Assembly (NCBI GenBank): GCA_029844215.1
Contig: CM056733.1
Location: forward strand, 37,270,642 to 37,334,641
From: Przewalskia tangutica
Taxonomy: Eukaryota; Streptophyta; Magnoliopsida; Solanales; Solanaceae
Direction of reading: 5' to 3'
Length of the DNA stretch: 64,000 nt
Below, in pieces: positions 1-11,070 of the stretch (positions are counted from its first letter, which is position 1; each line of letters begins with the position of its first letter). Under the pieces are notes generated by a model. That model did no database searches and was not told the DNA's origin. It was given only the letters and a program-made list of their open reading frames with translations. Made by a program: the position numbers and the translations under genes.

Positions 1-2365
1 TGATAGACTTGTATAAACGTTTATAAAATGAAAGTATCGCGAAAGTAGCGTGATTCTACTTCATGGCCAGGAAAAGGCTAGCAGGATTACGATTTCCTCG
101 AGCTATTTCGCTAATAGTCGATAATCGCCGCGTAGGTACGGATTCTTCCTATCCTCTCGCTGAAAGCATGATATTTTTAAAGGAATATATTTAGTACGTT
201 GAGACGACGTGTGTTAATCGAACGTAGTTTTAGTAATGCAATGTCTTTGACTGTTTTTCCTGGATAATAAGCAATCTCAAGATTTCAAGAGAATTAGAAA
301 CCTTTTTGAAAGAAGAGTAACACTTGGTTTTAAAGTTTTAAGAGCTTAATACTTTATACTAGCTTTAAGGGAAGTTAGGTAATTCACTTAAGAGAGAAAA
401 AAAGAATGGATTTATTGATTTTAGAAGTTGAGAGACTTGATTTTAAAGATAAGAGACTTGACTTAATTAATTTAATATGAATTTTGTTAAAAGTGTGAAA
501 ACCTCATTCATGTAGTAATGAGTACTTGGTTTTTTAAAGGAATAATGTTTTACCGATTTCAAATCGTAATAAGTATCGAACTAACCATCGCATTGAGTAA
601 TAATAAGTGGAAATGTAATCGACTAATGTAAGGCATTATTAAACCATGAGAAACCTCCATCCGTGATGTGCCTAAGATAGAGACAAAAATGATAAAGACA
701 TTTCTAGATCTTCATGGCCGCTTTAATAAGATTGATTATGAACAAGAATAACCTACTCACATATAAAGGAAGTGCATATGTTTCTCAAATTGTTTAAAGG
801 AGAATTATATTCTTAAGTGATTAAGATTATGAACTACGAAAACCTTTAGAAAATGAGAAATCTGAGAATTTGAAATTAGACAAACTCAACGCTTCGAGAA
901 TAAATTGTCATACTTGATTTTTACAAAGGAAAGGTTTTGGTTTACTTAAAAAGATAGTCACTCATTTTTATACTACGGTATTGTGCGTAATTTTGGTAAA
1001 GAACTGATCTTTTAAAGAGTTAATGATTAAAGTACTGGGGATAAAAACCAACTTACTAACATAAAGAGTAAAACCTTTGTGTGAATAACTTGATCGCTAT
1101 TGGTTGTGATGGGGATAGCCTTGTAAATACTTTCTTGTTGGGTTTGATAAGTAAACACGTTAGGATGCTACGTGTAAGTTAGTATCTTGTGATAAATGTT
1201 TGTGTGCGCGGTTTCCTTGTTGTGCTTATGTTGTTTAACGATAAGCTGTTATGTTAGTATTATATCACTACCTCTTGACATGATTCAAGGTTAAGCCGCC
1301 TCCAGATGCAGAGTAGAGCTTCATGCGGAGTCATGTGACCTATGATTCGAGAATACCCCATGCGGTCCGTGTGACCTATGCGGATCTACGAGAGTTTCGT
1401 GTTAGTGTCCTGCGGCCTTTGTGGTCATGCGGTCTACGTGGCCACGCGATCGCGAGTCCGTGACGCCGTCGGGAGTAGCTACCCGACGCGGAATACCTCA
1501 CGGGCCATTGGAGTGGCCTACGCGGAGCTGCGGAAGTTCCAGACTAGACGCGACATTAGATAATGCGCGAGTGGCGGCTTCGATCATGGGCGTTCAGACA
1601 GATCTCATGATACGCTTTATGACCTTGTTGGTACTGTGGGTTTTAGTAGTCGGATATGCCTTCGCATTTACCCCGTGACGGTTTTATTATGACATGTGGG
1701 ACTCGTGTTCATGTGTATTCCTTGGTGCTTATATATCATGGCCATTACAACGGTGAGGAAGGTATTCCACGGGCATGATTGATGATGTGGGCGTGAGACC
1801 CATAGTTATATTTGAGTGATGACTTTGAGGCGTGAGTCCCGACTTGACATGATGGCGATTTATTGTGAACGTAGTTTGCTTATCATACATGTCTCGCTTT
1901 ATATAGACTACTATGATTTCATTTACGTATTTTCATTCACATAATCGGTACATTTGTCAGATCGACCTCCTTGAAGTGCGCTCGTCTGCGCAGTAGAGAG
2001 TACCGATGTTGATCCTCGCCTAGGATCACAATTCAGCATTTTAAAGCTCGTTTCTCGGAGGCTTATTAGTGGTATAATCCTGCGTTGTAGGTAATTACAT
2101 TCGTGGGTATGGCGGCCCCTCCGCCATTGTTGTCATATCATTCTTAGAGTGTGAAATCTTTATATGGGCGAGTTTGTAAAAAAGGATGTAACATTGGATT
2201 TAAGTTTATTTATATATATGCCGAAAGACAACTTTTCTCAGATAACTGTTTTACACTTCACATTATTTCATGTCTTGTTTTATATTCCGCTGATTACTTT
2301 GATGTTGTATCACTAGGGTGCCCGGGGTAAGGCACCAGTCACGGGCCCGGGTTCGGGTCGTGACA
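1..2365 (+). repeat. 5' LTR of element X (3' two thirds)
   Basis: This is LTR sequence ending in gggtcgtgaca just before the PBS. It corresponds to the 3' LTR of X from 15307 onward, interrupted there by solo LTR S. Roughly the first 1.1 kb, with U3 and the TATA box, lies outside the window. The section 1270-1680 is a GC-richer, degenerate tandem array of CGCATG/GCGGTC-like units. The last 450 nt carry the stem-loop-rich module found in all LTRs here. Short open frames inside it show no recognisable protein. Confidence 0.88.
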
Positions 2366-2369
2366 AAAG

Positions 2370-2383
2370 TGGTATCGTGAGCG
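2370..2383 (+). other. Primer binding site of X (initiator tRNA-Met type)
   Basis: Four bases after the LTR the sequence reads tggtatcgtgagcg. The expected initiator tRNA-Met site begins TGGTATCAGAGC, so the match is perfect up to the C and broken exactly at the CAG triplet, as in every other PBS in this window. Confidence 0.85.
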
Positions 2384-2571
2384 CTTAATCCTCTGAAAGT
2401 GTCTCGAGCCGTATCGATGAGAGTCTTGATTATCGGTGTGTTGTGCACCACACCACTAATCAGGAGGCTATAGGATATTTAGGATTGGTTTCCATTCTTC
2501 TCACTTTGAGATCGTGCTTAGAGTTGCGTTATAAGTTGGACCCCTCTAACGTATTTCTTTCCCTTACCGTT

Positions 2572-2961
2572 ATGCCTCCGCGTAAGGCAACCCGGGCCCA
2601 GAAGGGCAAAGCAGCCGAGGGAGCTGCGAGTAGAGCACAGAGGGTTACTAGGGCACAGGCCCAATCATCACCTGGGGTGGTGCTTCATTCGGGGAGTTCT
2701 GCGACGACACCAGTCCCAGCAGAGTCTAGCGTAGCGGCAGCAGTTCCTACTGCGGCCATGATATTCGAACCTTCAGTACCAAATCAGTTGCAGATTCAGT
2801 GGTTCGGAAAGGAAGGGGTGCTAGCCAGAGGAGGCCACCCCAACCTCGGTGTGGCTGTTGTGGTAGATGTCATTGTGGTGTCGTCTTCTCGACGACTTGT
2901 TATGCTGCGCCGGCGAGGCCATTTGCGAGAAATTGTCCGACTGCAGGTAGCGCGGATGTAG
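2572..2961 (+). pseudogene. Internally deleted gag remnant of X
   Basis: The chosen ATG at 2572 opens MPPRKATRAQKGKA, the same gag start as in element N. About 70 residues of a basic, then Ala/Ser/Pro-rich N-terminus follow, up to FEPSVP near 2780. The central gag core, with the paired tryptophans seen in N2, is absent. The sequence jumps to the zinc-finger end: a CGR-x-H type finger at about 2839-2880 and a second CCHC knuckle at 2898-2939 (C-Y-A ... H-F-A-R-N-C-P), the latter legible only across two frames because of small indels. Gag normally packages RNA and forms the virus-like particle; without its core this copy cannot assemble alone. The open frame continues upstream to 2443, but the family start is the ATG at 2572. 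Confidence 0.75.
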
Positions 2962-4000
2962 ACTTCGGCCTTCGGGATCAGTGGCTAGTTCTTCACCTTC
3001 CCTAACTATCGCCCAAGCGGGATTGATTGGGCGACAAAGGGGGTAGAAGCAGAGAATCTGAGTTTATCCTTAACCCTCTAGAGATTGGATGTGTGATAAG
3101 ATAAGTGTATCTTAAGTGTTATGTTCAGATAGCATTGTGTTAATTGTGATTAGAAATCATGGTTAGTTAAAAGGGTAAGATTGGGGATAGGGAAAGTGTG
3201 AGCCTTAGAGTTTTATACGCAGAGACCTTAGAGGTAAGGCCATCTCGAGTAAAAGATGTATTTTTATGTTTGACTTTATCTGAGTGCATAGTACACGTGA
3301 GATATGTTTGTGTGATAAGTCCCCGAGTGGTATGAAATGAAAGAGGGTAGTCGAGCTAAGAAGACCACTAGGTTTCGTGACTCGATGAGAAATTGTTCCG
3401 GATCGGGAACAAGAGTTTTCATGGCGATAAGCGGGCGGTCATGGACCGACACGTCAACCCGCGGCCTTTACGGTGGTGGGGTCAGTTTGGGGTGGTCCCG
3501 CTTTGTTATAGTGGTCACGAGGGTGTTAGGCCCAAGTTTAGTTAACACAGACTGAGTTCGTGGATGCGTTCGACCAGTGGTCGGGCTACGAGGTCACCAT
3601 CTTATCTTTTAGTCAAGACCGTTTACTCGCTACAGGTTATGCGAGATGATTATATCGGGAAGGTTGTAAGGCTGCACGAGGTGCCTACCTTCACCTTATG
3701 TGCGGTGGAGCCTGTGTTACGACTATTTTCTTTTCTCCGGAAGTTTTACCAGCAGGTTAGGAACTCAAAGTGAGTCTCGTGACGTGTTCGCCTCCGGGCA
3801 GTGTTTGGATTTGAGGCGTAGTGTGAGGATTGTTGTCTCTGCTGAGGAGTGTTTAATAGCTACCATATCGTGATTCGGATATCGCCTTATGGCGCCAGGG
3901 GCGGAAGTATAAGTCACGGCCGATTTGGTTCGATGTTGGCAAGGTTCGAATAATGGTTCATTCTTGTTTCAGCAGGATGTGGATAGGTGAAGCCTATCCG
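2962..4000 (+). other. Non-coding module private to the non-autonomous elements
   Basis: This stretch joins the gag remnant to the integrase remnant. It recurs in P (9558-10440) and in both T internal regions (about 35100-35970 and 40790-41655, minus strand) but not in N or N2. It begins near a splice-donor-like gtgagtatacc (mutated in X) and includes a run alternating between cgggtc and gacccg. I see no protein domain or conserved long frame. It could be packaging or structural RNA, or old pol sequence decayed beyond recognition. Confidence 0.55.
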
Positions 4001-4004
4001 TGAG

Positions 4005-4330
4005 AGGTTATCGGCAGCTCGTAGTCAGCGTAAGTCGTATGCGATAATCGGGCTGACGACGCTTGGGGTTCAGGTTGACGGTGGGTCTTCTTGAAGGTAC
4101 CACCCCGGAAAGGGGGGTGACGAGTTTGGAAAACAGAGGAAACTTAGCCCGAGTTACTTTGGGCCTTTTCAGGTCATGTAAAGAATAGGCCAGGTTGCCT
4201 ATAGTTAGCATTGCTGTCCGACGTAGGAGGCAGTGCGTCCGGTCTTTCATGTTGTTATGTTCGAAAAAGTATCAGAGATCCATCCAGTGTTCCCAATTAA
4301 TGATGATCAAGTCGAGGTAGTAACCCGATT
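4005..4330 (+). pseudogene. Integrase C-terminal (GPY/F) remnant of X
   Basis: Read across shifted frames this encodes R-S-Q-R-K-S-Y-A, then K-G-V-T-S-F-G-K, then L-S-P-S-Y-F-G-P-F, then I-G-Q-V-A-Y. That is the standard end of a chromovirus integrase (QKSYAD ... SPRYIGPF ... VAYEL). The catalytic core and zinc finger upstream are absent, and I find no clear chromodomain downstream. Stops and indels make it non-functional. The same fragment is present in P and in both T copies, so the pol deletion predates their spread. Confidence 0.72.
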
Positions 4331-4618
4331 TTGGAAACAGAAATGGTAAGTTATGAGAAAGAGTTCAAATGCGAGAAGAAGCGGCGGTAAGTGGAAGAAG
4401 CGAGCATGTGTTACGAGCATAGATGTGATCATTTCTTTTGTAAAGTGAAGGTGCGAAGGGAGTATATTTTAGACCTCGAGTGGGAGCTTTTGTATTAATG
4501 GAGGTGATTCCTCGTGGACTTGGGTTAAAGTATTACGCGTGTGTAAATTTGTGGCCAAGTGTGGCATTGGCAACTTGTTCAAGTTAAGAGGAACTTTATC
4601 GTTATCTGTATCGAGAAG
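4331..4618 (+). other. Decayed tail between integrase remnant and PPT hairpin of X
   Basis: Pol-derived or untranslated sequence. No domain is recognisable. Confidence 0.4.
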
Positions 4619-4654
4619 GAACATTCGGGACTAATGTTTCTAAGGAGGGGAGAA
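4619..4654 (+). other. Conserved inverted repeat and polypurine tract of X
   Basis: An inverted repeat of the type GAACATTCG-n-CGAATGTTTC (one arm has a C-to-T change) is followed by aaggaggggagaa, directly abutting the LTR start TGTTATACCCCG. The purine run is the expected plus-strand DNA primer. Confidence 0.8.
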
Positions 4655-5050
4655 TGTTATACCCCGTATTTCCATAGTATGTACGTGAGGACGTACGTAC
4701 GAAAGTTTAAGCCTTAAGATTAGGCAAGGGACGAAAATTTTGTTCACAACTACCGAAAAGAATCGTTTTTCGCCGAAACGTTTTACAAAACTTGCGAAGG
4801 GAAAATTACGGCTATGTCATTTATATTTTTTGCGGATTTTTTCGAGAGATGAAATATTTTGGACCAACGGGAGGGTGACATGTGTCACCCTCAAAGTGGA
4901 CGGCATTGTGGGCTCAAGTTAGACGATTTCTAGTCAAAAAGTTGGTAGGATATTTTGTGATATTTTGGTGGTAGATGGATAAGGTACACTTGCCCAAATC
5001 CTCACCCTACACTTGCCCACCACTTGGCTTCATCTTGGCCATTGATTTCC

Positions 5051-5060
5051 CTATAAATAC
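5051..5060 (+). promoter_or_regulatory. LTR promoter TATA box (X 3' LTR)
   Basis: ctataaatac in the AT-poor U3 is followed by a run of C and T. The same motif at the same relative place occurs in P (5915-5924 and 11744-11753) and S (17625-17634), and on the minus strand in T, N and N2. Confidence 0.7.
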
Positions 5061-5238
5061 CCCCCCTTTGTTGAAGACTTCTTCATCCACAACACAACTT
5101 TCTAAGTCTTGAAAAATCCTTCCCTCCCTTGTAGTGAAGCTCTGTCCAAAGAGCACCTCCCTCGGAAGGCCTTTGCCGAGAGTACCACCTCGAGAGTTGT
5201 TCTCGTAAATACACCCTTAGTAGAAAATACTCTCCAAG

Positions 5239-5243
5239 TATAG
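5239..5243. repeat. Target site duplication TATAG, left copy (element P)
   Basis: The five bases tatag before P are repeated perfectly at 14765-14769 after P. Confidence 0.9.
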
Positions 5244-8200
5244 TGTTATACCCGTAGTTCCCGGTATGTATGCGAGTCGCACGTCTTAGATTCTGACAGA
5301 AAGATCGGAAAGGAAGAAAAGAGGTGATTTTCCACGGAAAAGTTTCCGGTTTTGTGAAGGAAAAGGTTCGTTAACGGGAATTGGATTCCCAGTTTGGTAT
5401 TCTGACTTCGAAATATTAGAGAATTATGGAATTTTATTTTCTGGAAATGGTCACGTGGGGCCACGGAGAAATTCTGATTTTGTGGGCCCACTTTGTTTTC
5501 TAGATTTTGGCCATTGTGGATATTTTCGAAGATGTTTTATTTTGGGCCAATATGAGGGTGACACGTGTCACCCCGCCTGGTGGCTTCGCCGAATGGCATT
5601 TGTGCACAACACCCGTTAGAGTCGTTTTCGGCCAAACGTTTTACATAACTATGAGGAAAATTCGGCTATGTCTTTTCTTATTTTTGCGGATTTTTCCGAG
5701 AGACGGAACATTTTGGACCAACGAGAGGCTGCACTTGGCACCCTCTCATCGGCGCGCGGGCGGCTTGGACGATTTTAGGGTGCCAGTGGTAGATATTTTT
5801 GGCAGATATTTGTGAGGTTTTAAGGAGTAGGGACTAGGGGCACTGGGCATATCTTGGCCTTACACTTGCTATACACTTGGCTAGATCTTGGCCATTGGTT
5901 GGCCTTGGCTTGTGCTATAAATACACCTCTCCTTTGATGAAGTTCTTCATCCTAAATATTTACTAAGTGTTAGAATCCTCCTCCCTTCCTTATGGTTATA
6001 GTCCCTCCTCAGTGGAGAGCACCCCCTCTAGGGGTGCTAGGCAGAGTGTACCCCAGCCTAGTTGCTGTGATAATACCCCTTTGTGGTGTGAAATACTCTC
6101 AAAAGTATTGTTGTAATGCCCAAATTACCTTAGCCAGATACCTTGTTGTATTCTAAGGTTATACCTATACGAAAGCCTAAATACTATTATACTTCCCATA
6201 CTACAAAACCGAAAACCCTAGGAAAATTTCCATAGTCCATTGGAGTATTGTGTGGTTGGTTAGAACTTCTATGGGTGGTTTAGAGCGGGTCGAGCGCCAA
6301 GTCGAGCTAAACGATTGCCTGTGATCGACTTTAAACTCGGATAATTATGGGCTTATCGAGGTAATTATCTTGTCCCTCTATTGTAATTGGAAATTACATA
6401 TTGTTAGAATATATAGTTGAAGTATACTATATATAGAACTGAACGTAGTTATTGGCAATGTCTTTTGACTTAAGCCTGAATAATACTTACGGCAATGTCT
6501 TGCGACTTTAAGCCTCAACCGAATCGAATGCTTTTACATAGGACTGTATTACAGTAGGCTTGTGTAGCTTTTCTGTGAAGTAGAATTGTACCCGTTCGGG
6601 TTAGATGTGTAACCCCCCCCCCCCTGGTTGGCTTGGTAGCCGGCCCCGTTAGAGGAGGAGATTTACGCTGTTGCGGGAGAGTCGCCAATTTTCGTAGAAT
6701 GTTCTGCGATAAGGTCTAAATGTTAATAAGCGCTGTGGCCTTATAGGTTGAAGTACCACGATGGCGCGATCATGGCAAGGAGTAGCGACGGTTTGAAGTA
6801 CTTGGAGCGTTTTGCTATTAGTCGATACTCGTCGCGAGGTATGTGAACCTTTTCCTACCTCTTCTAGCATGATATGTGTGAACTATGTAGTACGGTAGAC
6901 GTACATGTGCTAAACGTATTTGATTGGTTTAAAACATAAAGTGTTACAACGGCTTTATGGGAAGTTGGTTATAATACTTTATGTTGATAAGAAAGTACTG
7001 TGGTCTTGAAAGTAAATCGATTTGAACTATAATCGGCTTGTTATGTGTTAATAAAGAACTTCAAGTATTTCAAAAGATTTTGAATCATTTCGAAAGAAGT
7101 AATATTTGGTTTGAAAACTTAAGAGTTATACTAGCTTTATGGGAAGTTAGGTATAACGGCTTAAGAATGTTTTATCGATTTCTAAATCGAATGTGTATCG
7201 ACAAACCAACTGCGGCGTTAATAAAAGGAAATGTTTTGAATAATTAAGTATTATTAAAACCAAGAGAAACTTCCATCCGCATGAAGCTAAGATGAGACAA
7301 AATGATATTTCCTAGATCACGGTCATTGTAATAAGATTGTTATAAACAAGATATCCTACTCACATATAAGGCTTATGTTTCTGATTGTTTAAAGGAGAAT
7401 TATATTCTTAAATGAATAAGACTATGAACTACTTAACCCTTTCTAAAAATGAGAAACTTGAACATTGGAAATTAGGCAAACTTGAACATTGGAAAAGAAT
7501 GTTGCTACTTGATTTTACAAAGAGAAGTAATTGATTTACTTTAAAAAGATAATCACTTCATTTTCATATACTACGTATTGTGTGACTTTTGTAGATGTAA
7601 CGTATCTTTTAAAGAGTTAATGTATGAAGTACTTTGGGGATAAACCCGATCTTGTTAATCATATAGTAGAAGGACCTGTGTGAACAACTTGATTGTATTG
7701 GTTTGTGATAGCCTTGTAATACTTTCTTGATTGCTTTGATAAGTAAACGTGTTAGGATGCTACGTGTGTTAGTATCTTGTGATGTTTGGGTAAAGGGGTT
7801 TCTCTTGATTGTGCTTATTAACTATCACGTTATGATAGTATCGTGGCATTCATCTCTTGAGATGATTCCGGTTAAGCGCCTCCGACGCGGGTAGACTCAA
7901 AGTGGTCGACGGACTATGATTCGAGAATACCTCACGCAGTCCCGGGCCTACGGAGCTACGAGTTCCGTGTTAGTGACGCCCTTTACGGGCATGCGGTCCA
8001 TGCGGCTGCGATGCTAAGTCCGTGACGATCGCGGGAGTAGCTACCCTCGATGCGGGAATACCTCACGCGGGCGATGAGATTGGCCTACGCGAGTGCGGGA
8101 GTTCTGTGGTTAGACGCGTGCATTGATATGCGGGCAAGTGGCGGCTTTGATCATGTGACGGCAAGACAGATCTTATGATACAGCTTCATGACCTTGCTGG

Positions 8201-8921
8201 TACCGTGGGTTTTAGTAATCGGCTATGCCTTCGCACTTACCGTGCAGAGATATTATGACACAGTGGGACACGTGTTCATGTGTGTTCCATGGTGCTTTTA
8301 TATCATAGGCCAGGCAGTGAGGAAGGTATTCCACGCATGATTGATGTTGTGGGCACGAGACCCATTGTTATACTTGAGTGATGACTTGAGGCGTGAGTCC
8401 CTAACTCGACATGATCGCTTTTGTAAATCGTAGTTTGGTTATCATACATTGTCTCTCGCTTTATATGATCGCTATGATTTCATTTACGATATGTATCTTC
8501 GATTTCACATACTGCACTGTTGTCGACCTCGCCCGGGTGCGTTCATGCCGAGTTGAGGTACACCATCGTTGATCCTAGCTCTCGGTCACAGTTTGTTGGG
8601 AAGCTCCGTTTCTCGGAGGCTTATCTTGGTATAGTCCCCTGTCGTAGGTGCTTACATTCAGGGTATGACGGGGCCCCTGTCGTCGTTGTTTTCATATCTT
8701 CGTAGAGTGCAGTAATCTTGGTGGCGGGGTTGTAAAAAGATTAAACTGCTCATGTTGAAAAAGTTGTCATTTTTATATACGCCGAAAGGCAAGTTTTTCT
8801 CGTATCATTGTTTCATATTTCATAATATGTCTTGTATCGCTTTATGTTCCAACGATTACTCGATGTTGTATCACTAGGGTGCCCGGTAAGGCACGATCCA
8901 CGCCCGGATCGGGTCGTGACA
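5244..8921 (+). repeat. 5' LTR of P
   Basis: Begins TGTTATACCC and ends gggtcgtgaca. Visible parts: the G-box palindrome at 5556-5573; a second, weaker inverted repeat near 5720-5755; TATA at 5915-5924; a 12-C run at 6613-6624; a degenerate GCGG/CACGC tandem section at about 7880-8130; and the stem-loop-rich end from about 8480. No coding function is evident. Confidence 0.92.
5556..5573. promoter_or_regulatory. 18-bp perfect palindrome with G-box core in U3 of P
   Basis: gggtgacacgtgtcaccc is its own reverse complement and is centred on CACGTG (5562-5567), the plant G-box bound by bZIP and bHLH factors. It lies about 340 bp upstream of the TATA box. The 3' LTR copy (11383-11398) keeps the core. 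Confidence 0.7.
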
Positions 8922-8925
8922 AAAG

Positions 8926-8938
8926 TGGTATCGAAGCG
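8926..8938 (+). other. Primer binding site of P
   Basis: tggtatcgaagcg, four bases after the LTR end. It fits initiator tRNA-Met except at the CAG position. Confidence 0.82.
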
Positions 8939-9118
8939 CTTAATCCTCGGAAAGTGTCTACATCGTATCGGGGAAGTCTGATTATCGGTGTGTTGTGCAC
9001 CACACCAATAATCGTGAGGCTATAGGATATTTAGGATTGGTTTCTATTCTTCTCACCGAGATCGTGCCTTAGAGTGTGTTGTAAGTTGGACCTCCCGAAA
9101 TTCATTCCACTTATCGTT

Positions 9119-9557
9119 ATGCCTCCGTAGGGCAACCCGCCGGAGGGCAAAGCGGCCAGGAGCCTGCGAGTTGAGTTGAGTAGGGTTGCGAGGCACAGCC
9201 CAATCATTTCCTAGTAGTGCTTCATTCGGGATTTTCTGCGGCGTCACTAGCCCCAGTGAGTTTAGCACGGCAGCGATTCCTCTGCGTCCATGATATTTGA
9301 ACCTTCGATTCCACGGCCGAACAGTGAATATAGATTGCAAAGCGACCACATTTACTAGCTATGGATTTGGCTACAGGAGATTATACCGATGTACCACGCA
9401 GTCCCGATGACTACCTAAGAGAGGTGCAAAGTAATTCTTCATTGGGCTTGAGTAATGGCACGTATGCGGGCTTATGCAAAGGCGAAAAACGTGAAGATCG
9501 ACGGGTTAACCAAGCAGGCGAGAAAGGCTGAAGCGTCCGTCGCCGGTAACTTTCAAG
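9119..9557 (+). pseudogene. Broken gag remnant of P
   Basis: The ATG at 9119 starts M-P-P and meets a stop at once, where a short deletion relative to X has shifted the frame. Further on, in changing frames, the gag text seen in T continues: F-E-P-S near 9295, Y-G-Y-R-R-L-Y-R-C near 9365, and A-Y-A-K ... D-G-L-T-K near 9475. It stops at 9557, where the sequence switches abruptly to the non-coding module at aag|gtgagt. The zinc fingers kept in X and T are missing, so P has the most reduced gag. Confidence 0.65.
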
Positions 9558-10440
9558 GTGAGTATACCTTAAGTGCTATGTTCTGATAGCAGTGTGTTAG
9601 TTGTGATTTGAAATCATGGTTGTTTAACCGAGTAAGATTTTGGGGGATAGAGAAAGTGTGAGCCTTAGAGCTTTATACGTAGAGACCTTAGAGGTGAGGC
9701 CATCTCGAGAAAAATGTGTAGTGTTATGTTTGACCCTTATCGGAGTGCATAGTGCACGTGAGTTATGTTGGGACAGGTCCCTAGTAGTGTGGAATGAAAG
9801 AGGGTAGTTGAGCTAAGAAGACCGCTAGGTTTTCGTAACGTGATTAGTGAGATTGTTCCGGTTCGGGGAGCTAGTATGATGCGGCGTTGCGGGTCGGGTT
9901 GAGCCACGTCGCGGGTCAACCCGCGGCGCTTTATTGGTGGGTCGGTTGTGGTGGTCCCGCCTTGTGGTAGTCACGAGGGTGTTAGGCCCATGTTGATTAA
10001 CCAGCGACGAGTTCGTGGACGCCGACCGGTGGTCGGGTCGACGGGCAGCCATCGTGTTCTTCGCTCGGACCGTTTACTCGGTGTGTTGAGTTATCGAAGG
10101 GTTGAAAGGCTGCACAGGTGCCTACCTTCACCTTATGTCAGCGGTGAAGCCTGTGTTGTGGCTATTGTCGTTTTCTACAAGTTTACCAGGCAGGGTTAGG
10201 AACTCAGGTGAGTCTCAGAATCGCATTCGCCCTCGGGCCAGTGTTTGGATTTCAGGGATAGTTGTGGGGATTGTTGTCTCTGTGGAGGTAGTGTTTGATC
10301 TACCATTTCGGTGTTCGGATGTCGCCACGAAGCCTTGTAGGCGAAGTGTAAGTTGCGGTCGATTGGTTCGATGTTGGCAAGGTTCGGATAGTTGGATCAG
10401 CTTGTTCCAGCAGACCGTGGATAGGTAAAGCTCATCTAGA
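9558..10440 (+). other. Non-coding module of P
   Basis: Homologous to 2962-4000 of X. It starts at a strong splice-donor-like gtgagtatacc. No protein domain found. Confidence 0.55.
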
Positions 10441-10760
10441 AGAAGTTACGCGGCTCGTAGGAATCGTGCGGATAATCGGCGGCGACGCTTAGAGTTGTGC
10501 CGACGGTCGGTCTTCGAAAGTACCACCGGACGGTGTGACGAGTTTTGAAGCGAAGGAACTTAGCCCGAGTTACTTTGGGCCTTTAAGAGTTCATGTGAAG
10601 AATAGGCCAGGTTGCCTATATGTTAGCTTTTGCCGTCCGACTTAGGAGGCAGGACGTCCGGTCTTTCGTATTGTGATGTTCGGGGAAATATCGAAGATCC
10701 ATCCAGAGTGTTCCCAGTTAATGATGCCCACGTAAAGAGATAGTAACCCCGAGTTTTGGA
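10441..10760 (+). pseudogene. Integrase C-terminal (GPY/F) remnant of P
   Basis: The stretch gacgagtttt ... cttagcccgagttactttgg ... gccaggttgcctata is the same SP-x-Y-x-GPF ... VAY coding sequence as in X 4005-4330, with frame breaks. The catalytic core is absent. The bases 10995-11011 downstream hold the empty insertion site used by N in T. Confidence 0.68.
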
Positions 10761-11034
10761 AACTAAAGCAGTATCAGAAATGTGGTAAGGGTTCGAGTGT
10801 ACGACAGCTTCAGTGATCGCATGCAGCCCGGTACCATTTGTTGGGTCGTCGGAGCAAGGCTCGCGACAAAGTGACAAAAGTGGTATTATTTGTGGTGATG
10901 TTAGAGGTGTTTCCTCGTAGACTTGGATATAAGTATGTTGCGCAGGTATTTTCTGTGGCCAGGTATGGCAGGATTGTTTCGTAAGTATAAAAGTGAAGAC
11001 TATACTGGCGCACGTATGTTTTGAGACTTAGAAG

Positions 11035-11070
11035 GAACATTCGGGACGAATGTTTCTAAGGGGGGAAGAA
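11035..11070 (+). other. Inverted repeat and polypurine tract of P
   Basis: gaacattcg-gga-cgaatgtttc is followed by aaggggggaagaa and then the LTR start. Confidence 0.82.

Larger units (their letters stand above)
4655..5243 (+). repeat. 3' LTR of X, piece 1 (U3 and start of transcript)
   Basis: Starts TGTTATACCCCGTATTTCC after the PPT. It contains an inverted repeat at 4871-4892 (arms gagggtgaca and tgtcaccctc) and a TATA box at 5051-5060. It is cut at 5243 by insertion of P; the host bases TATAG (5239-5243) are repeated at 14765-14769. Confidence 0.88.

Noticed and set aside
1378..1678. Overlapping open frames of 61 and 85 codons in the X LTR
   Set aside because: They lie in the GC-rich tandem section of an LTR, are not preserved in P or in the other X LTR copy, and show no domain.
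2962..4000. Captured host gene in the non-coding module
   Set aside because: No conserved long frame, exon-like pattern or recognisable domain across four copies. Kept as unknown rather than called a gene fragment.
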